Source: Bog-473 sp963725895 (GTDB lineage Bacteria > Actinomycetota > Acidimicrobiia > Acidimicrobiales > RAAP-2). From it: a stretch of DNA of 64,000 bases. Where the stretch lies: contig CAVSAJ010000001.1 of the NCBI GenBank assembly GCA_963725895.1, positions 2,480,001 to 2,544,000 of the forward strand, in the 5' to 3' direction. The translations under genes and the position numbers were made by a program. Positions 40,582-50,175 of the stretch are shown here, in pieces. The notes under the pieces are model-generated. The model saw only the letters and a program-made list of their open reading frames with translations, was not told where the DNA came from and did not search any database. Within the stretch, counting starts at the first letter, position 1. Each line of letters starts with the position of its first letter.

Positions 40582-41790
40582 CGGAGGCCGCCGGCCCTAC
40601 GGTCGCCTGGTTCCACTGCTTTGCCGGCATCGCCGGCGACATGGCGCTCGGCTCCTTGGTCGACGCAGGAGCCGACGCGGACGAGGTGCGAGGCCTGCTC
40701 AGCCGGCTCGATCTGCCGGGGTGGAACCTGCGATTCGAGGACGCGCTGCGCGGCGGCGTCGCCTGCACACGCGCCGTCGTCAGCGGGGACGACGTGGTTG
40801 TCCGGACACACGGCGCCATTGCCTCTCTCATCGCCCAGGCGGCCCTGCCCGACCGGGTCTCGAAGCGAGCCCTGGCCACGTTCCACGCGCTGGCCGCCGT
40901 TGAGGCGGCGCTGCACCGTCGTCCGATCGACCAGGTGCACTTCCACGAGGTCGGCGGGCACGACGCGATCGTCGACATCGTCGGGACGGCGGGGGCGCTC
41001 GAGGTGCTCGGGGTCGACGAGGTCGTTGGCTCTGCAGTCGCGACCGGGACGGGCATGGTGCGCAGCGCCCATGGGCGGTTGCCGAACCCCGCCCCGGCGA
41101 CAGTCCGCCTGCTCGAGGGCGTCCCCAGCTACGGCCGCGACGTCGGCGTGGAGCTCACGACGCCGACCGGGGCCGCGCTGCGTCGCAACGCTGTGCACGT
41201 CGTTCGGACCTCTCCCGGCGATGACGATCACGGCCTCGGGCTTCGGCGGTGGGGCGTCCGAGCTGGACGACCTTCCGAACTGCACGCAGGTGGTGATCGG
41301 CCGGCGCGCCGGAGCGGACACGGTGGGAATGGGACAGCCGGCCGTGGTGCTCGAGACCAACCTCGACGACGTCACCGGCGAGCAGCTGGGGCATGCGCTG
41401 GCCGCCGCCCTCGACGCCGGTGCCTTCGACGCGTGGATCAGTGCAGTGACCATGAAGAAAGGACGCCCGGGCCACGTCCTCCACGTGCTGACCGATGACA
41501 CCAAGGTGGCGGTGCTGCGAGCGGAGATCGAGCGGGTGACCGGCACGATGGGCGTGCGCGCCACGGCTCTCGAACGCTGGCCGGTCTCCCGCGTGCTCGG
41601 AGCGGTGACCGTAGACGGCATGACCGTGCGCATGAAGGTGACCCGGGGACGCGCCAAGCCCGAATTCGAGGACGTCGCCACGGTGGCGGGCAAGACCGGG
41701 CGCTCGCTGCACGACGTCGCCAGCCGGGCCGAAGAGGCGTGGCGGTCCGGGCGTCCAACGGGAGTCGGCCCTGAGGGAGCGCCCGCCTGA
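40578..41790 (+). CDS. larC: Nickel insertion protein LarC (one frameshift)
   Basis: Inserts nickel into the pincer nucleotide with CTP. It starts at GTG 40578 with VAWFHCFAGIAGDMALGSLVDAG, the typical LarC N-terminus; the VHFHEVGGHDAIVDIVGTAGAL His motif and RLPNPAPATVRLLEG are present. A frame change near 41180, where LarC homologues often use a programmed frameshift (larC1/larC2), leads to ITASGFGGGASELDDLPN, VVLETNLDDVTGE and MKKGRPGHVLHVL. In lactobacilli a real -1 or +1 slippage at about this place makes full-length LarC, so this shift might be biological rather than an error. The stop overlaps the next ATG. Confidence 0.85.
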
Positions 41791-43161
41791 TGGCCAGCCC
41801 GATGTTCGAGTTCGACGAGGGCATGACCGACATGATCCTGGCGGCCTGTCGCGAACGTCTGAGCATGGACCCGGTTGCCCTCGACTTCGGCGGGCTCGTG
41901 GCGTCGCTGGACTCCGAGCTGGCGGGGCTGATGCGACCTGAGGGCAACGACGCGGGGCAGGTCCTCAAGCTCTTCGTGGACAAGCTGGCCACGGCAGTCG
42001 TCTCGTGCGACAGCCCACGCTTCTTGTCCTTCATCCCGGCCGCGCCGACCAAGGCCTCACTGCTCTTCGACATGTTCGTGTCCTGCTCGTCGCTCCACGG
42101 GACCTCCTGGCTCGAGGCGGCCGGTGTCGTGGTCGCCGAGAACCAGGCTCTCGGGGTGCTGGCCGACCAGGCCCGCTTCCCCACGACTGCGGGGGGCTGC
42201 TTCGTGGCCGGCGGCTCGGCCGGAAACCTGTCCGCGCTCATGGTCGCCCGGGACACCGCGGCCCACCGGCGCCAGTCCGAAGCGCCACGGCGACCGCTGG
42301 TCGCCATCAGCGCCGACGCACACTCCTCGGTCGGCAAGGCCCTGCACGTGCTCGGCATGGACGCCCTGACGGTGCCCGCGCTCGACCACCGCCTGACTGG
42401 GCACGCGCTTGGCGGTTGCGCTGCGTGACGACCCGCGCGGGCGTGACGTGATCGGCGTGGTCGCCACGGCGGGGACGACCAACGCCGGCATCGTCGACGA
42501 CCTCGACGGCGTGGCCGACGTCGCCGAGGAGCACGCGCTGTGGTTCCACATCGACGGCGCCTACGGCGGCGCGGCGGCGCTCTTCGCCCCGTCGGTACGA
42601 AAGCAGTTCGCAGGCTTCGAGCGCGCCGACTCGTTCATCGTCGACCCGCACAAGTGGCTTTTCGCCCCTTTCGACTGCGCGGCGTTGGTGTACCGCCGGC
42701 CCAATCTGGCCAAGGCGGTGCACACCCAGGACGCCCAGTACCTCGAGGTGCTGCACAGCGAGAACCCCGAGGAGTGGAACCCGAGCGACTACGCGTTCCA
42801 CCTGACGCGCCGGGCCCGCGGGCTGCCGCTGTGGTTCGCCTTGGCCGTCTACGGCCTCGACGCCTACCGCGACGCAGTCGAGGCCGGCCTCGCGATCGCC
42901 CAGCGCGCCGCCGAGCAGATCAGGGAGGCACCGCACGTCGAGCTGGTGCGCGACCCCGGGCTCTCCATCGTGCTCTTCCGGCGTCCGGGATGGACCAAGG
43001 CCGACTACGACGCGTGGTCCGCCCGGCTCCTCCAGGACCAGATCGGTTTCGTCACCCCGACCAGCTGGGAAGGCGAGACCGTGGCGCGCTTCGCCTTCTT
43101 GCACCCCAACACCACCGTCGAGATAGTCGACGAGATCCTCGCCTCACTGGGAGGAGCGTGA
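41790..43161 (+). CDS. Group II PLP-dependent amino-acid decarboxylase (one frameshift)
   Basis: Resembles aromatic-amino-acid/glutamate-type decarboxylases. N-terminal part (MFEFDEGMTDMILAACRERL) goes on with SPRFLSFIPAAPTKASLLFDM and FVAGGSAGNLSALMVARD. A frame change near 42400 leads to VIGVVATAGTTNAGIVDDLDG, FHIDGAYGGAAALFAPS and SFIVDPHKWLFAPFDC (PLP lysine in the HKW motif). Length of about 457 residues is normal. Its ATG overlaps the larC stop, so it belongs to the larBC operon; a link between a decarboxylase and the nickel-pincer cofactor is not established. Tyr, Trp or Glu-like substrates are possible. Confidence 0.82.
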
Positions 43162-43785
43162 CCAGGCCCGCCGGAGCACGATGCCCATCGTCTCGACATC
43201 CTGGGCGCCCGGCACCGGCCAGGCTCCGTTGATCAAGAAGTAGGGCACGCCGGTCACCTCGCGCTCGCGTGCCGCGGCCTCGTCGGCCCGCACCTCAAGT
43301 TCATAGGCGACACCGTCGAGCACCTCGTCGGTCACGGACTCCTCGAGGCCGGCGCCAGTCGCGACATCGCGCAAGACGGCCTTATCGGACAGCTGGCGGC
43401 CTTCGCTGAAGTGGGCGCCGAACAGGCCCCGCACGAGCGCCTCCTCGCTCGACCTGCCGCGGGCCGCCTGCGCCAGCCGGTGGGCGTCGAAGGTGCTGCC
43501 CAACTGGACCCGCTCAAAGTCGAAGCGCACGCCCACTTCGGCACCGAGCGCGGTCAACTGCTCATGGAGGGCGTGCACGCGGGCCGGCCCGACGCCGTAC
43601 TTGGCGGCCACGGCCGCCTCGAGCGAGACCTCCCGGCGCGCCGGCGCCCGCGGATCGAGCTCGTAGGAGCGGTGCACGACGGCGACGTCCGCGCCGTGCT
43701 CGAAGGAATCGAGCGCCACCTGCAGCCGGGCCAGCCCGAGCGCGCACCACGGACACGCGAAGTCAGACCACACGTCGATCTGCAT
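43144..43785 (-). CDS. DsbA-family thioredoxin-fold oxidoreductase (FrnE-like)
   Basis: 213 residues, with VWSDFACPWCALGLARLQV (CPWC active-site motif at residues 11-14) and the usual GVPYFLINGAWPVPGAQ cis-Pro region near the C-terminus. A helical insertion includes AHRLAQAARG. FrnE/DsbA-like enzymes rearrange thiols or isomerise glutathione-type adducts in the cytosol. It is convergent with the decarboxylase gene, overlapping by 18 bp. Confidence 0.88.
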   Translation of the reverse strand: MQIDVWSDFACPWCALGLARLQVALDSFEHGADVAVVHRSYELDPRAPARREVSLEAAVAAKYGVGPARVHALHEQLTALGAEVGVRFDFERVQLGSTFDAHRLAQAARGRSSEEALVRGLFGAHFSEGRQLSDKAVLRDVATGAGLEESVTDEVLDGVAYELEVRADEAAAREREVTGVPYFLINGAWPVPGAQDVETMGIVLRRAWSRSSQ

Positions 43786-43833
43786 GCACCGTCCACCCTA
43801 GGTGGCCGGTGCAGCGCGGTCCGGTGGCGACGG

Positions 43834-44391
43834 CTACGACCAGTCCTGCGCGGGCCAGCCCTCCGCGGCCGCCATGAGCGTCCAGCAGGTGGCGCCGTCG
43901 ATGGACTCGCGGACGATGTCGGCGTGCCCGGCATGGCGCGCCGTCTCCTCGATGAGATGGAGCAGCACCCAGCGCGGCGTCCACACGAGGCCGGCGGGGA
44001 CCCACGGGACCCGGTTCTCGGTCGGCGCCAGCGGCGTACCGAGGTCGTCGAGACCCGCCACGACCGCTTCGGTGTGCCGGGCTTCCTCCTCGGCGTAGGC
44101 GATGACGTCGGCCAGCGTCTCCCCGTCGACCAGCCGGAAGCCGTCGAGATAGTCCTCGCCCGGGTCGAACACGCCCGAGTCGCCCGTGGTGAGAAACGTG
44201 GTCCAGGCCCGCTCGACTCTGGCCGCGTGCTTGATCAGGCCGGCGAGGCAGAGCTCGCTGACGCTGGGGCGGCTCGCCGCCTGTTCGTCGGTCAGGCCAT
44301 GCGTCGCGTAACGCAGGGCGTCGCGCTGCTGGCTGAGATAGGCCAACAGGCAGGCGCGCTCGTCGGCCACTGGTCCCACGAGTCCAGGCAT
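43834..44391 (-). CDS. DinB/DUF664-family four-helix protein
   Basis: About 185 residues from ATG 44391. It has ERACLLAYLSQQRDALRYATHGLTDEQA, SVSELCLAGLIKHAARVERAW (first metal-binding His), and LLHLIEETARHAGHADIVRESIDG (HxxxH-type metal pair), all typical of the DinB superfamily that includes mycothiol-dependent enzymes. The role could be a bacillithiol/mycothiol S-transferase-like activity. The longer frame to 44472 lacks similarity-like text. It is divergent from the WYL regulator. Confidence 0.85.
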   Translation of the reverse strand: MPGLVGPVADERACLLAYLSQQRDALRYATHGLTDEQAASRPSVSELCLAGLIKHAARVERAWTTFLTTGDSGVFDPGEDYLDGFRLVDGETLADVIAYAEEEARHTEAVVAGLDDLGTPLAPTENRVPWVPAGLVWTPRWVLLHLIEETARHAGHADIVRESIDGATCWTLMAAAEGWPAQDWS

Positions 44392-44465
44392 CGTGTCGTC
44401 TCCGTTTCTGCCGGCACCGGGCCGGCGCCCGTTTTGTCTGACACGGCCAGCATGCGGGCTTAACC

Positions 44466-44482
44466 TGGCCATCTGCTGGCCA
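44466..44482. promoter_or_regulatory. Possible operator in the DinB-WYL divergent spacer
   Basis: TGGCCA at 44466-44471 and again at 44477-44482, 5 bp apart; each is self-palindromic, so the pair is an 11-bp-spaced dyad. It lies 23 bp before the regulator start and 75 bp before the DinB start, a suitable place for autoregulation by the WYL protein. No direct support beyond symmetry and position. Confidence 0.4.
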
Positions 44483-44504
44483 GTTTTTCTGACAGATTGG
44501 ATGC

Positions 44505-45443
44505 ATGCGCGCCGACCGTCTCGTTGCCGCCCTCCTGGTGCTCCAGGCGAAAGGCCGGGTCACGGCGGCCGAGCTGGCACACGAGCTCGAGGTCAGCGAG
44601 CGCACTGCCCGCCGCGACCTCGAGGCGCTGGCCATGGCCGGGATTCCGGTCTACTCCCAGCCCGGGCGCAACGGCGGCTGGGAGCTGATCGGCGGCGCGC
44701 GTACCGACCTCAGCGGCCTCACCGCCGACGAGGCCCGAGCGCTCTTCCTGATCGCGGGGCCCGCCGCTGCGACGCCGGAGGTGCGGGCGGCGCTGCGCAA
44801 ACTGGTGCGCGCCCTGCCAGCCACCTTCCGCCAACACGCGGAGGCGGCGGCCGGCGCGGTCGTGCACGACGCGGCCTCATGGGACCACGCCGAGCCCGTG
44901 GCGCCCGACCACCTCGATGCACTGCAACGCGCCGTCATCGAGGGCGTGCAGATCGAACTGGGTTACCGCCGCCGCGACGGTCGCAGCTCGGAGCGCACCG
45001 TCCATCCGCTCGGCCTCGTCGTCAAGAACAACACGTGGTACCTCGTCGGCGACACCTCCGCAGGACAGCGGACCTTCCGGGTGAGCCGCGTGCAATCCGT
45101 GACGCAGACCGGGCGGCCGGCCGAGCGGCCGGCGAGCTTCGATCTGTCCGAAGCCTGGCGGTCCATCGTCACTACGGTCGACGCCCAGCGGGCCCCGGTC
45201 GAGGTCAGGCTGCGCACCGACCCGGTGACACTCGACGTCTTGCGCTACATGTTCGGGTCCCGTGTCGAGGGCGGTCCCGAGGAAGCGGACGGGCGGGTCG
45301 CGGTGACGCTGCGCGCCCACTCCGAGCTGATGGTGGCCCGGCAGCTGGCCGGGTTCGCCGACGCGCTCGAGGTGCAGTCTCCCCGGGGGGTGCGCGGGTA
45401 CCTCGCCGACATCGGACGGACTCTGGTGCGGGCCAACCGATGA
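44505..45443 (+). CDS. DeoR/YafY-type transcriptional regulator with WYL domain
   Basis: 312 residues. An N-terminal HTH (MRADRLVAALLVLQAKGRVTAAELAHELEVSERTARRDLEAL) and a WYL domain from about residue 140 (VQIELGYRRRDGRSSERTVHPLGLVVKNNTWYLVG), then a WCX-type C-terminal extension. WYL proteins bind ligands such as nucleic acid or nucleotide signals. It is divergent from the DinB gene and likely controls it. ATG 44505 follows a short purine stretch; an ATG at 44501 is out of frame. Confidence 0.9.
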   Translation: MRADRLVAALLVLQAKGRVTAAELAHELEVSERTARRDLEALAMAGIPVYSQPGRNGGWELIGGARTDLSGLTADEARALFLIAGPAAATPEVRAALRKLVRALPATFRQHAEAAAGAVVHDAASWDHAEPVAPDHLDALQRAVIEGVQIELGYRRRDGRSSERTVHPLGLVVKNNTWYLVGDTSAGQRTFRVSRVQSVTQTGRPAERPASFDLSEAWRSIVTTVDAQRAPVEVRLRTDPVTLDVLRYMFGSRVEGGPEEADGRVAVTLRAHSELMVARQLAGFADALEVQSPRGVRGYLADIGRTLVRANR

Positions 45444-45464
45444 GCAGCGAGAAGGTCGGCCGGC

Positions 45465-46592
45465 TCAGCCCGCCGCGACGGCCTGTTCGAGCACGCTGCC
45501 GGCCGCGAGCAGGCGCTCCTCGCTGTCCGCGGGGCCGATCAGCTGGAGGCTCGCCGGCAGCGGTCCACCCGTCGGCACGGGCAGGGACAGGGCGGGCACG
45601 CCGGCCAGATTGGCCGGCAACGTGCAGCGTGACACCAAGAGATCGTCGCCGTCCTCCGGTCGCGGCGGGAAGATGGTGAGGGTCGGCGTGACCACGAAGT
45701 CCACCCGTTCCAGCACACGCGTGAGCGTGGCCTGCCACTCGCGCTGGGTGTCCCAGGCCGCCCGCACGACCGCGTCGTCGAAGGCTCCCCCGAGCTCGAG
45801 GCGCGCCCGCACGCCGTCGCCGATCCCTTCGGGGTCTTCTCGCACCAGCGCCCGGTCCGAGTGCCACGCCTCGACGACGAGTAAGAGACCGGCCTGGGTG
45901 AGCGCGTCGTCCCACCCGGGGACAACGAGGTCGGTGCACGCCCACCCGACCTGTGCCAGCGCGCGGTCGATCGCGGCCGCAATGGCCGGATCGGCTTCGA
46001 CCCTCAGCCGCCCCACCGTGACGTCGCCCATGTCGCCCGCGCCGAGCACGTCGAACCCCGGCTCGAGGAGCTGCATCCCTGTGACGAGGCCGCCGATGTC
46101 GCGTGCCATCGGTCCGACGGTGTCGAAGCTCGGGGCCAGCGGCCACACGCCGTCGAGGGGGATCCGGCCCCAGGTCGTCTTCAGCCCAGTCACGCCGCAG
46201 CAGGCCGCAGGTATGCGGACCGAACCGCCGGTGTCACTGCCGTAGGCGACGTCGGCTTCGCCCGTCGCCACGGCCACGGCGGAGCCACTGGACGACCCGC
46301 CCGGCACGAGGGCGGGGTCGAGCGGGTTGACCGGGGTCCCGTACCACGGGTTCACGCCGGTCACGCCGAGCGCCAGCTCGTGGAGGTTGGTGCGCCCGAC
46401 GATGCGCGCACCGGCCGACCGAGCTCCGGCCAGGCAGGCTGCGTCCTGCTCGGCGGGCACGGCGCGCCGCGCCACCGCCCGGCACCCGGCGCTCGTGACC
46501 TCGCCCACCATGTCGATGAGGTCCTTGACGGCGAGGCGTACGCCCGGGCCCGCCGTGTCGTAGCGGGTGATGAAGGTGGTGTCGCTGCTCAC
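45465..46592 (-). CDS. Amidase-signature family hydrolase
   Basis: About 375 residues from GTG 46592. The Ser-cisSer-Lys triad is visible: VRLAVKDLIDMVG (Lys), VPGGSSSGSAVAVATGEADVAYGSDTGGSVRIPAACCG (cis-Ser and nucleophile Ser). The end (PALSLPVPTGGPLPASLQLIG) is the usual C-terminal signature. It could be a general amidase; the absence of gatC/gatB nearby argues against GatA. The start overlaps the lipoprotein stop by four bases (GTGA), so it follows the lipoprotein in one transcript. Longer frames upstream are the lipoprotein read in another frame. Confidence 0.9.
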   Translation of the reverse strand: MSSDTTFITRYDTAGPGVRLAVKDLIDMVGEVTSAGCRAVARRAVPAEQDAACLAGARSAGARIVGRTNLHELALGVTGVNPWYGTPVNPLDPALVPGGSSSGSAVAVATGEADVAYGSDTGGSVRIPAACCGVTGLKTTWGRIPLDGVWPLAPSFDTVGPMARDIGGLVTGMQLLEPGFDVLGAGDMGDVTVGRLRVEADPAIAAAIDRALAQVGWACTDLVVPGWDDALTQAGLLLVVEAWHSDRALVREDPEGIGDGVRARLELGGAFDDAVVRAAWDTQREWQATLTRVLERVDFVVTPTLTIFPPRPEDGDDLLVSRCTLPANLAGVPALSLPVPTGGPLPASLQLIGPADSEERLLAAGSVLEQAVAAG

Positions 46593-47314
46593 GTGGTCGG
46601 TGTCGTGGGGGTGGTCGTGACGGTCGCGCCCGGAGGCAGCTGGAAGAGCGACGAGGCGGGCGACGCCGAATAGTCCGTGATGGCGAAGCTCGTGGCGTTG
46701 TCGGCGACCTTGACGTAGCCCAAGATCCCCTGCGACGTGCTGCAGATCGTGCTCGTCCCGGGCACGCCCGGGGCCACGAGGTCGACGCAGCTCATGTTGA
46801 AGCCGTTGAGCGACATCGTCGACGAGGTGACCTTGTCGCCGGCGAGCCCGGCTGCGAGCGAGGCGTCCTTCAGGAACGAGACCCAGTGCGACGGGGTGTA
46901 GATGTCGAAGAGCTTGTTCTGCTGGGCGGCATCGGCGCTCCCCAGCTTCTGACACGTCCAGGCACCGGCCGCTCCACTCTGGGTGCACGAGTACTCGCCG
47001 GACGAATTGGCGATCAGCTGCACGTTCGACGAGTTGGCACTGGTCTGTGTCGCGTGGAAGGCCAGCCCGTGCTGAGCGGGGTCGACCGCGTACACGATCG
47101 TCGCCGGCGCGCTGCCCGTTGTCATGTAGGTCGCCTCGAACGGTGTCGCCCCGCTGGAAGAGAGGTTCTGGGTGAACGAGTCGATGGTCGCCTTGTTGCC
47201 CTCGACGTTGTGCACTGTCGCCTTGATCTTGTTGACGACGCCGCACCCGGTGCCGATCAACGCAGCGGCCGCGAGGACGACGACGAAGGTCCCGATCCTG
47301 CGGTAGTGCGACAT
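46589..47314 (-). CDS. Putative secreted lipoprotein of unknown function
   Basis: 241 residues. Signal sequence YRRIGTFVVVLAAAALIGTGC ends in a lipobox-like Cys at residue 24 (the -3 position is Gly, so the box is imperfect). The mature part has two Cys pairs (EYSCTQSG...WTCQKLG and SCVDLVAPG...TICST) and a hydrophilic Ser/Thr-rich body; TIDSFTQNLSSS near the N-terminus and a Thr-Pro tail. The pattern (short amphipathic start then a beta-rich domain) resembles actinobacterial LppX-like or DUF lipoproteins, but I cannot assign a family. It precedes the amidase gene with which it overlaps. Confidence 0.65.
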   Translation of the reverse strand: MSHYRRIGTFVVVLAAAALIGTGCGVVNKIKATVHNVEGNKATIDSFTQNLSSSGATPFEATYMTTGSAPATIVYAVDPAQHGLAFHATQTSANSSNVQLIANSSGEYSCTQSGAAGAWTCQKLGSADAAQQNKLFDIYTPSHWVSFLKDASLAAGLAGDKVTSSTMSLNGFNMSCVDLVAPGVPGTSTICSTSQGILGYVKVADNATSFAITDYSASPASSLFQLPPGATVTTTPTTPTT

Positions 47315-47448
47315 TGCTGCCTCCAAGATGTTGTCTGCCGCGCACGACGGCGGCATCGCCAACGCGAGGTTACGGGAGGCCCGAGTGGAGGCTGGTGGAC
47401 CCGGCGACGTCGCGTCGTACGGACGCGGGCGCAGAGCCGGACGGCGGC

Positions 47449-48725
47449 TCAGTCGGCCGCTGTCGTCGGAGCCGGCACCGCGTCGGGGTCGACCGGCGCC
47501 ACCTCCTGACGGCCGCGCTGGAGGCCGAGGAGAGCCACCAGGCCGGCGGCGGCCATGATGCCGCACATCACGTAGAGCACCGTCTGGGTGGCGTGGGCGA
47601 AGTCGACCGAGACGTAGTGCGGGATGGAGGTCACCGAGCGGCTCCCCCCTTGGGACTGTGCGATCTGGTTGGCCTCGGCCGCTGCGTTGCCGACGTGGAA
47701 CGTCGCCAGGCTCGTCGTCAGGTGGGAGCGGTAGTCGAACAGCAGGATCGTGCCCAGCGCGGCCAGGCCGAGACTGGCCCCGAAGTTCCGGATCGTCTGG
47801 GTGATGCCGGTGGCCTCCCCATAGGACAGGTTCGAGGCCCGGTTGACGGCATCGGTGTTGGCCGGCCCGAGCATCATCCCCATGCCGGCGCCGGCGACGA
47901 CGACCCAGATCTGCTGCTTCGAAAAGCTGAGCGTCGTCGCCTTGGAGGCCCAGAAGCCGAACCCGACGGCGGCGATGGCACACCCAAAGACCACCGCGCG
48001 TTTCGCACCCTCGCGGTCGAGCATTCGCCCGCCCACCTGGGCGAGGACGACGAAACCGATGAAGAAGAAGAGCAGGAAGAGGCCCGCTTGCGATGCCGTC
48101 TTGTGCAGCGCGATCTGCGCGTACTCGCTGGCGAAGAAGAACACCGGGATGAAGGCCATCATCGAGATGAGCAGCACGAGGTTCTCCACCGCGAACGGCC
48201 GGATACGGAAGATCGACACCTTGATGAGCGGGTTGTCCGTATGCAGTTCGACCCGGACGAAGATGCCGATGATCACGAGCCCCGCGACGATGCAGATCCA
48301 GGTCCCGGGGTTGCTCCAGCTCCACAGGACCGATTGTTGGAGGCCGAAGATGCTCAGCGCGATCCCCGCCGCGATGAGCACCGCGCCGCGGTAGTCGATC
48401 GGGGCCCGCCGGTACTCGGTCTTCGGCTTGGACACGGCGATCAGCACGAGCGCGATCAGCGCGACGGGGATGTTGACCCAGAAGATGGCACGCCACGTCC
48501 ACTGGGTCAGGTAGCCACCCAGGATCGGGCCGACGGCGGTCAGACCGCCGGCAATCCCGAAGAACACGGCCAGCGCCTTGCCGCGCTCGCGCAAGGGAAA
48601 CGTGTTGACAACGATCGCCAGTTGGGCACGGCGATGGAAACGATCGTCTGGTCGATGAACGTCATCGCGACGGCGAAGATCATCGCGGCCAGCACCCAGT
48701 TGCGCCCCTGCATGCCTTCGCTCAC
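47449..48725 (-). pseudogene. DHA2-type drug transporter with internal deletion
   Basis: From ATG 48725 the first 35 residues are typical (NWVLAAMIFAVAMTFIDQTIVSIAVPN). Homologues then have about 85-90 residues (TM2 to TM4, motif A region). Here the sequence jumps within about 10 bp near 48625, in another frame, to LAIVVNTFPLRERGKALAVFFGI, after which ten TM segments run cleanly to the stop at 47449. The loss of motif A (and part of motif D) should destroy transport. Both sides match the same parent gene, so this is a deletion, either genomic or in assembly. The remainder is labelled by intact MFS text such as GGYLTQWTWRAIFWVNIPVALIALVLI. Confidence 0.78.
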
Positions 48726-48781
48726 CCTGCCCTCCCGGCTGAACTTGATGCAAACCCTAACAATGAGCGCCCCCGGCGGGC

Positions 48782-49570
48782 TCAGGTCATTCCGGCGAGC
48801 ATCTGTTCCAGCGCTGCTTGGTCAGGTCCGACAAAGGGAGGAGCATCTGGAACCGCGGCGAGCGCACCCAACAGTCGTTCCATCGACGCGCCGCGGGCGG
48901 CAGGCAGATGACTGCTCAGGACCATGCTGGGCAACAAGGCGCGGATGCGGTCCAGCTCCGAGGCGAACAGCGCTCGGTCCACGGTGTGCAGCCACGAGGA
49001 GTCAACGGTCGCCCAGAAGACTTGGCCCTGACGCAGCGCCTCGTCGGAGAGGTCCTCGGCGCGTTCGGGTACCTCGTCGAGCAGCGCCCCAAAGCAGTCC
49101 GAGCTGAAGAAGATGCCCGAACGCTCGTCCTGCAGGCCAACCGTGATCGGGTTGTCGAACGCCGGGGGCCGCACCGCGGTCAGGGTCCGGTCCCCGACGA
49201 CGACCCGCTGGCCGGGGTTGACCAGGTGCACACGGTCCATGGGCAGCGGCGCCACCAGTCCCATGATCCCCACCCCCAAGAAGCTGGTGATCACCCGCAG
49301 CCGCTGGTTCTCCTCCAGCAGGCGATGCAGCGAGCCGATGTGGTCGAAGTCGGTGTGGGTCAGCCAGATCCAGCGGAGCTCTGCGGGATCGATCACCGAC
49401 CGCAGTGCGGTCATGAAGTCGTCGCTCGCCACCACGGCGCCGGTGTCGACCAGCACCGGCTCGTCAGCGTGGATCACGAAAGCGTTGACGGCGACGTTGC
49501 CGAAGCCCGCGACGGCGACGGTCGATGTCACGACGTCGACGTCGGGCGCGGCCTTGTAGGTGTGCATCAT
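48782..49570 (-). CDS. MBL-fold metallo-hydrolase (ODP-like)
   Basis: About 262 residues from ATG 49570. It shows VNAFVIHADEPVLVDTGAV and WIWLTHTDFDHIGSLHRLL; the HTDFDH set replaces HxHxDH, closer to the di-iron/ODP-type sites. A later GIFFSSDCFGALLDEVPE holds the next metal residue, and MVLSSHLPAARG the last. Substrate unknown. It is convergent with nothing and runs leftward behind the SRPBCC gene (32 bp). Confidence 0.82.
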   Translation of the reverse strand: MMHTYKAAPDVDVVTSTVAVAGFGNVAVNAFVIHADEPVLVDTGAVVASDDFMTALRSVIDPAELRWIWLTHTDFDHIGSLHRLLEENQRLRVITSFLGVGIMGLVAPLPMDRVHLVNPGQRVVVGDRTLTAVRPPAFDNPITVGLQDERSGIFFSSDCFGALLDEVPERAEDLSDEALRQGQVFWATVDSSWLHTVDRALFASELDRIRALLPSMVLSSHLPAARGASMERLLGALAAVPDAPPFVGPDQAALEQMLAGMT

Positions 49571-49602
49571 GGGCTCCTCAGGTCTCGAAGAAGGAGGGAC
49601 GC

Positions 49603-50145
49603 TCAGTGCGCGCGAGTGGCCGGCGGCGGCGCCTCTGCGGCGCCCTTCAGCTGCTCGAGCGTGTGCTCCATGGCGCGGCGCAACTCGCCGGCGCGGTTGG
49701 TCGGGACGTCGACGATGCGGGCCCACGCCGGTATCCGCGTGACCCGGTAGGACTCGGTCACCTTGGTCCCACCGGCGACGGGCTCGAGCCGGTACCGCCA
49801 CTCGGTCCCCTCCTGGCCTCCCTCTTCGGTCACGAATGCGAACTCATGACCGGGCGCCGCGGTCACGACACGGCCCTGGCGCGACCACTTCAGGAGGCCG
49901 CGGGGGCCGCCTTGGTTGTGTCCCACGAACCTGGCACCCTCGGCCGGCCCGGTCGATCCCCCCAGCCACTCCACCTGCCGGCACTCGGGACTCCACTGCC
50001 CCATGCGGGGCAGGTCGGCCACCAACGCGTAGATGCGTCCTGGGGGCGCCGCGATCACGACGGCGTGCGAGTCCTGCCGCAGCCACCAGCGGCTGCTCCG
50101 CCTGTGGTTCTGGGTCATGGCCTGCGTGGCCTCCGTTCCGATCAT
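49603..50145 (-). CDS. SRPBCC-family (polyketide cyclase/START-like) protein
   Basis: 180 residues. It has SHAVVIAAPPGRIYALVADLPRMGQWSPEC, a typical SRPBCC opening, and WRYRLEPVAGGTKVTESYRVTR near the centre. These proteins form a hydrophobic cavity for lipid or polyketide ligands. It is divergent from a TetR regulator across an 86-bp AT-rich spacer with a perfect palindrome, so TetR likely controls it. Confidence 0.85.
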   Translation of the reverse strand: MIGTEATQAMTQNHRRSSRWWLRQDSHAVVIAAPPGRIYALVADLPRMGQWSPECRQVEWLGGSTGPAEGARFVGHNQGGPRGLLKWSRQGRVVTAAPGHEFAFVTEEGGQEGTEWRYRLEPVAGGTKVTESYRVTRIPAWARIVDVPTNRAGELRRAMEHTLEQLKGAAEAPPPATRAH

Positions 50146-50175
50146 CTCCGTACCTCCTCGAGCTGTCAGGCCAAA

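Noticed and set aside
45465..47345. A 626-residue amidase
   Set aside because: The first 250 residues are the lipoprotein gene read in another frame; GTG 46592 gives the normal amidase length.
46589..48502. A single 637-residue protein across the lipoprotein and transporter region
   Set aside because: The long open frame is antisense/out of frame over the transporter; only the lipoprotein part from 47314 has protein-like features.
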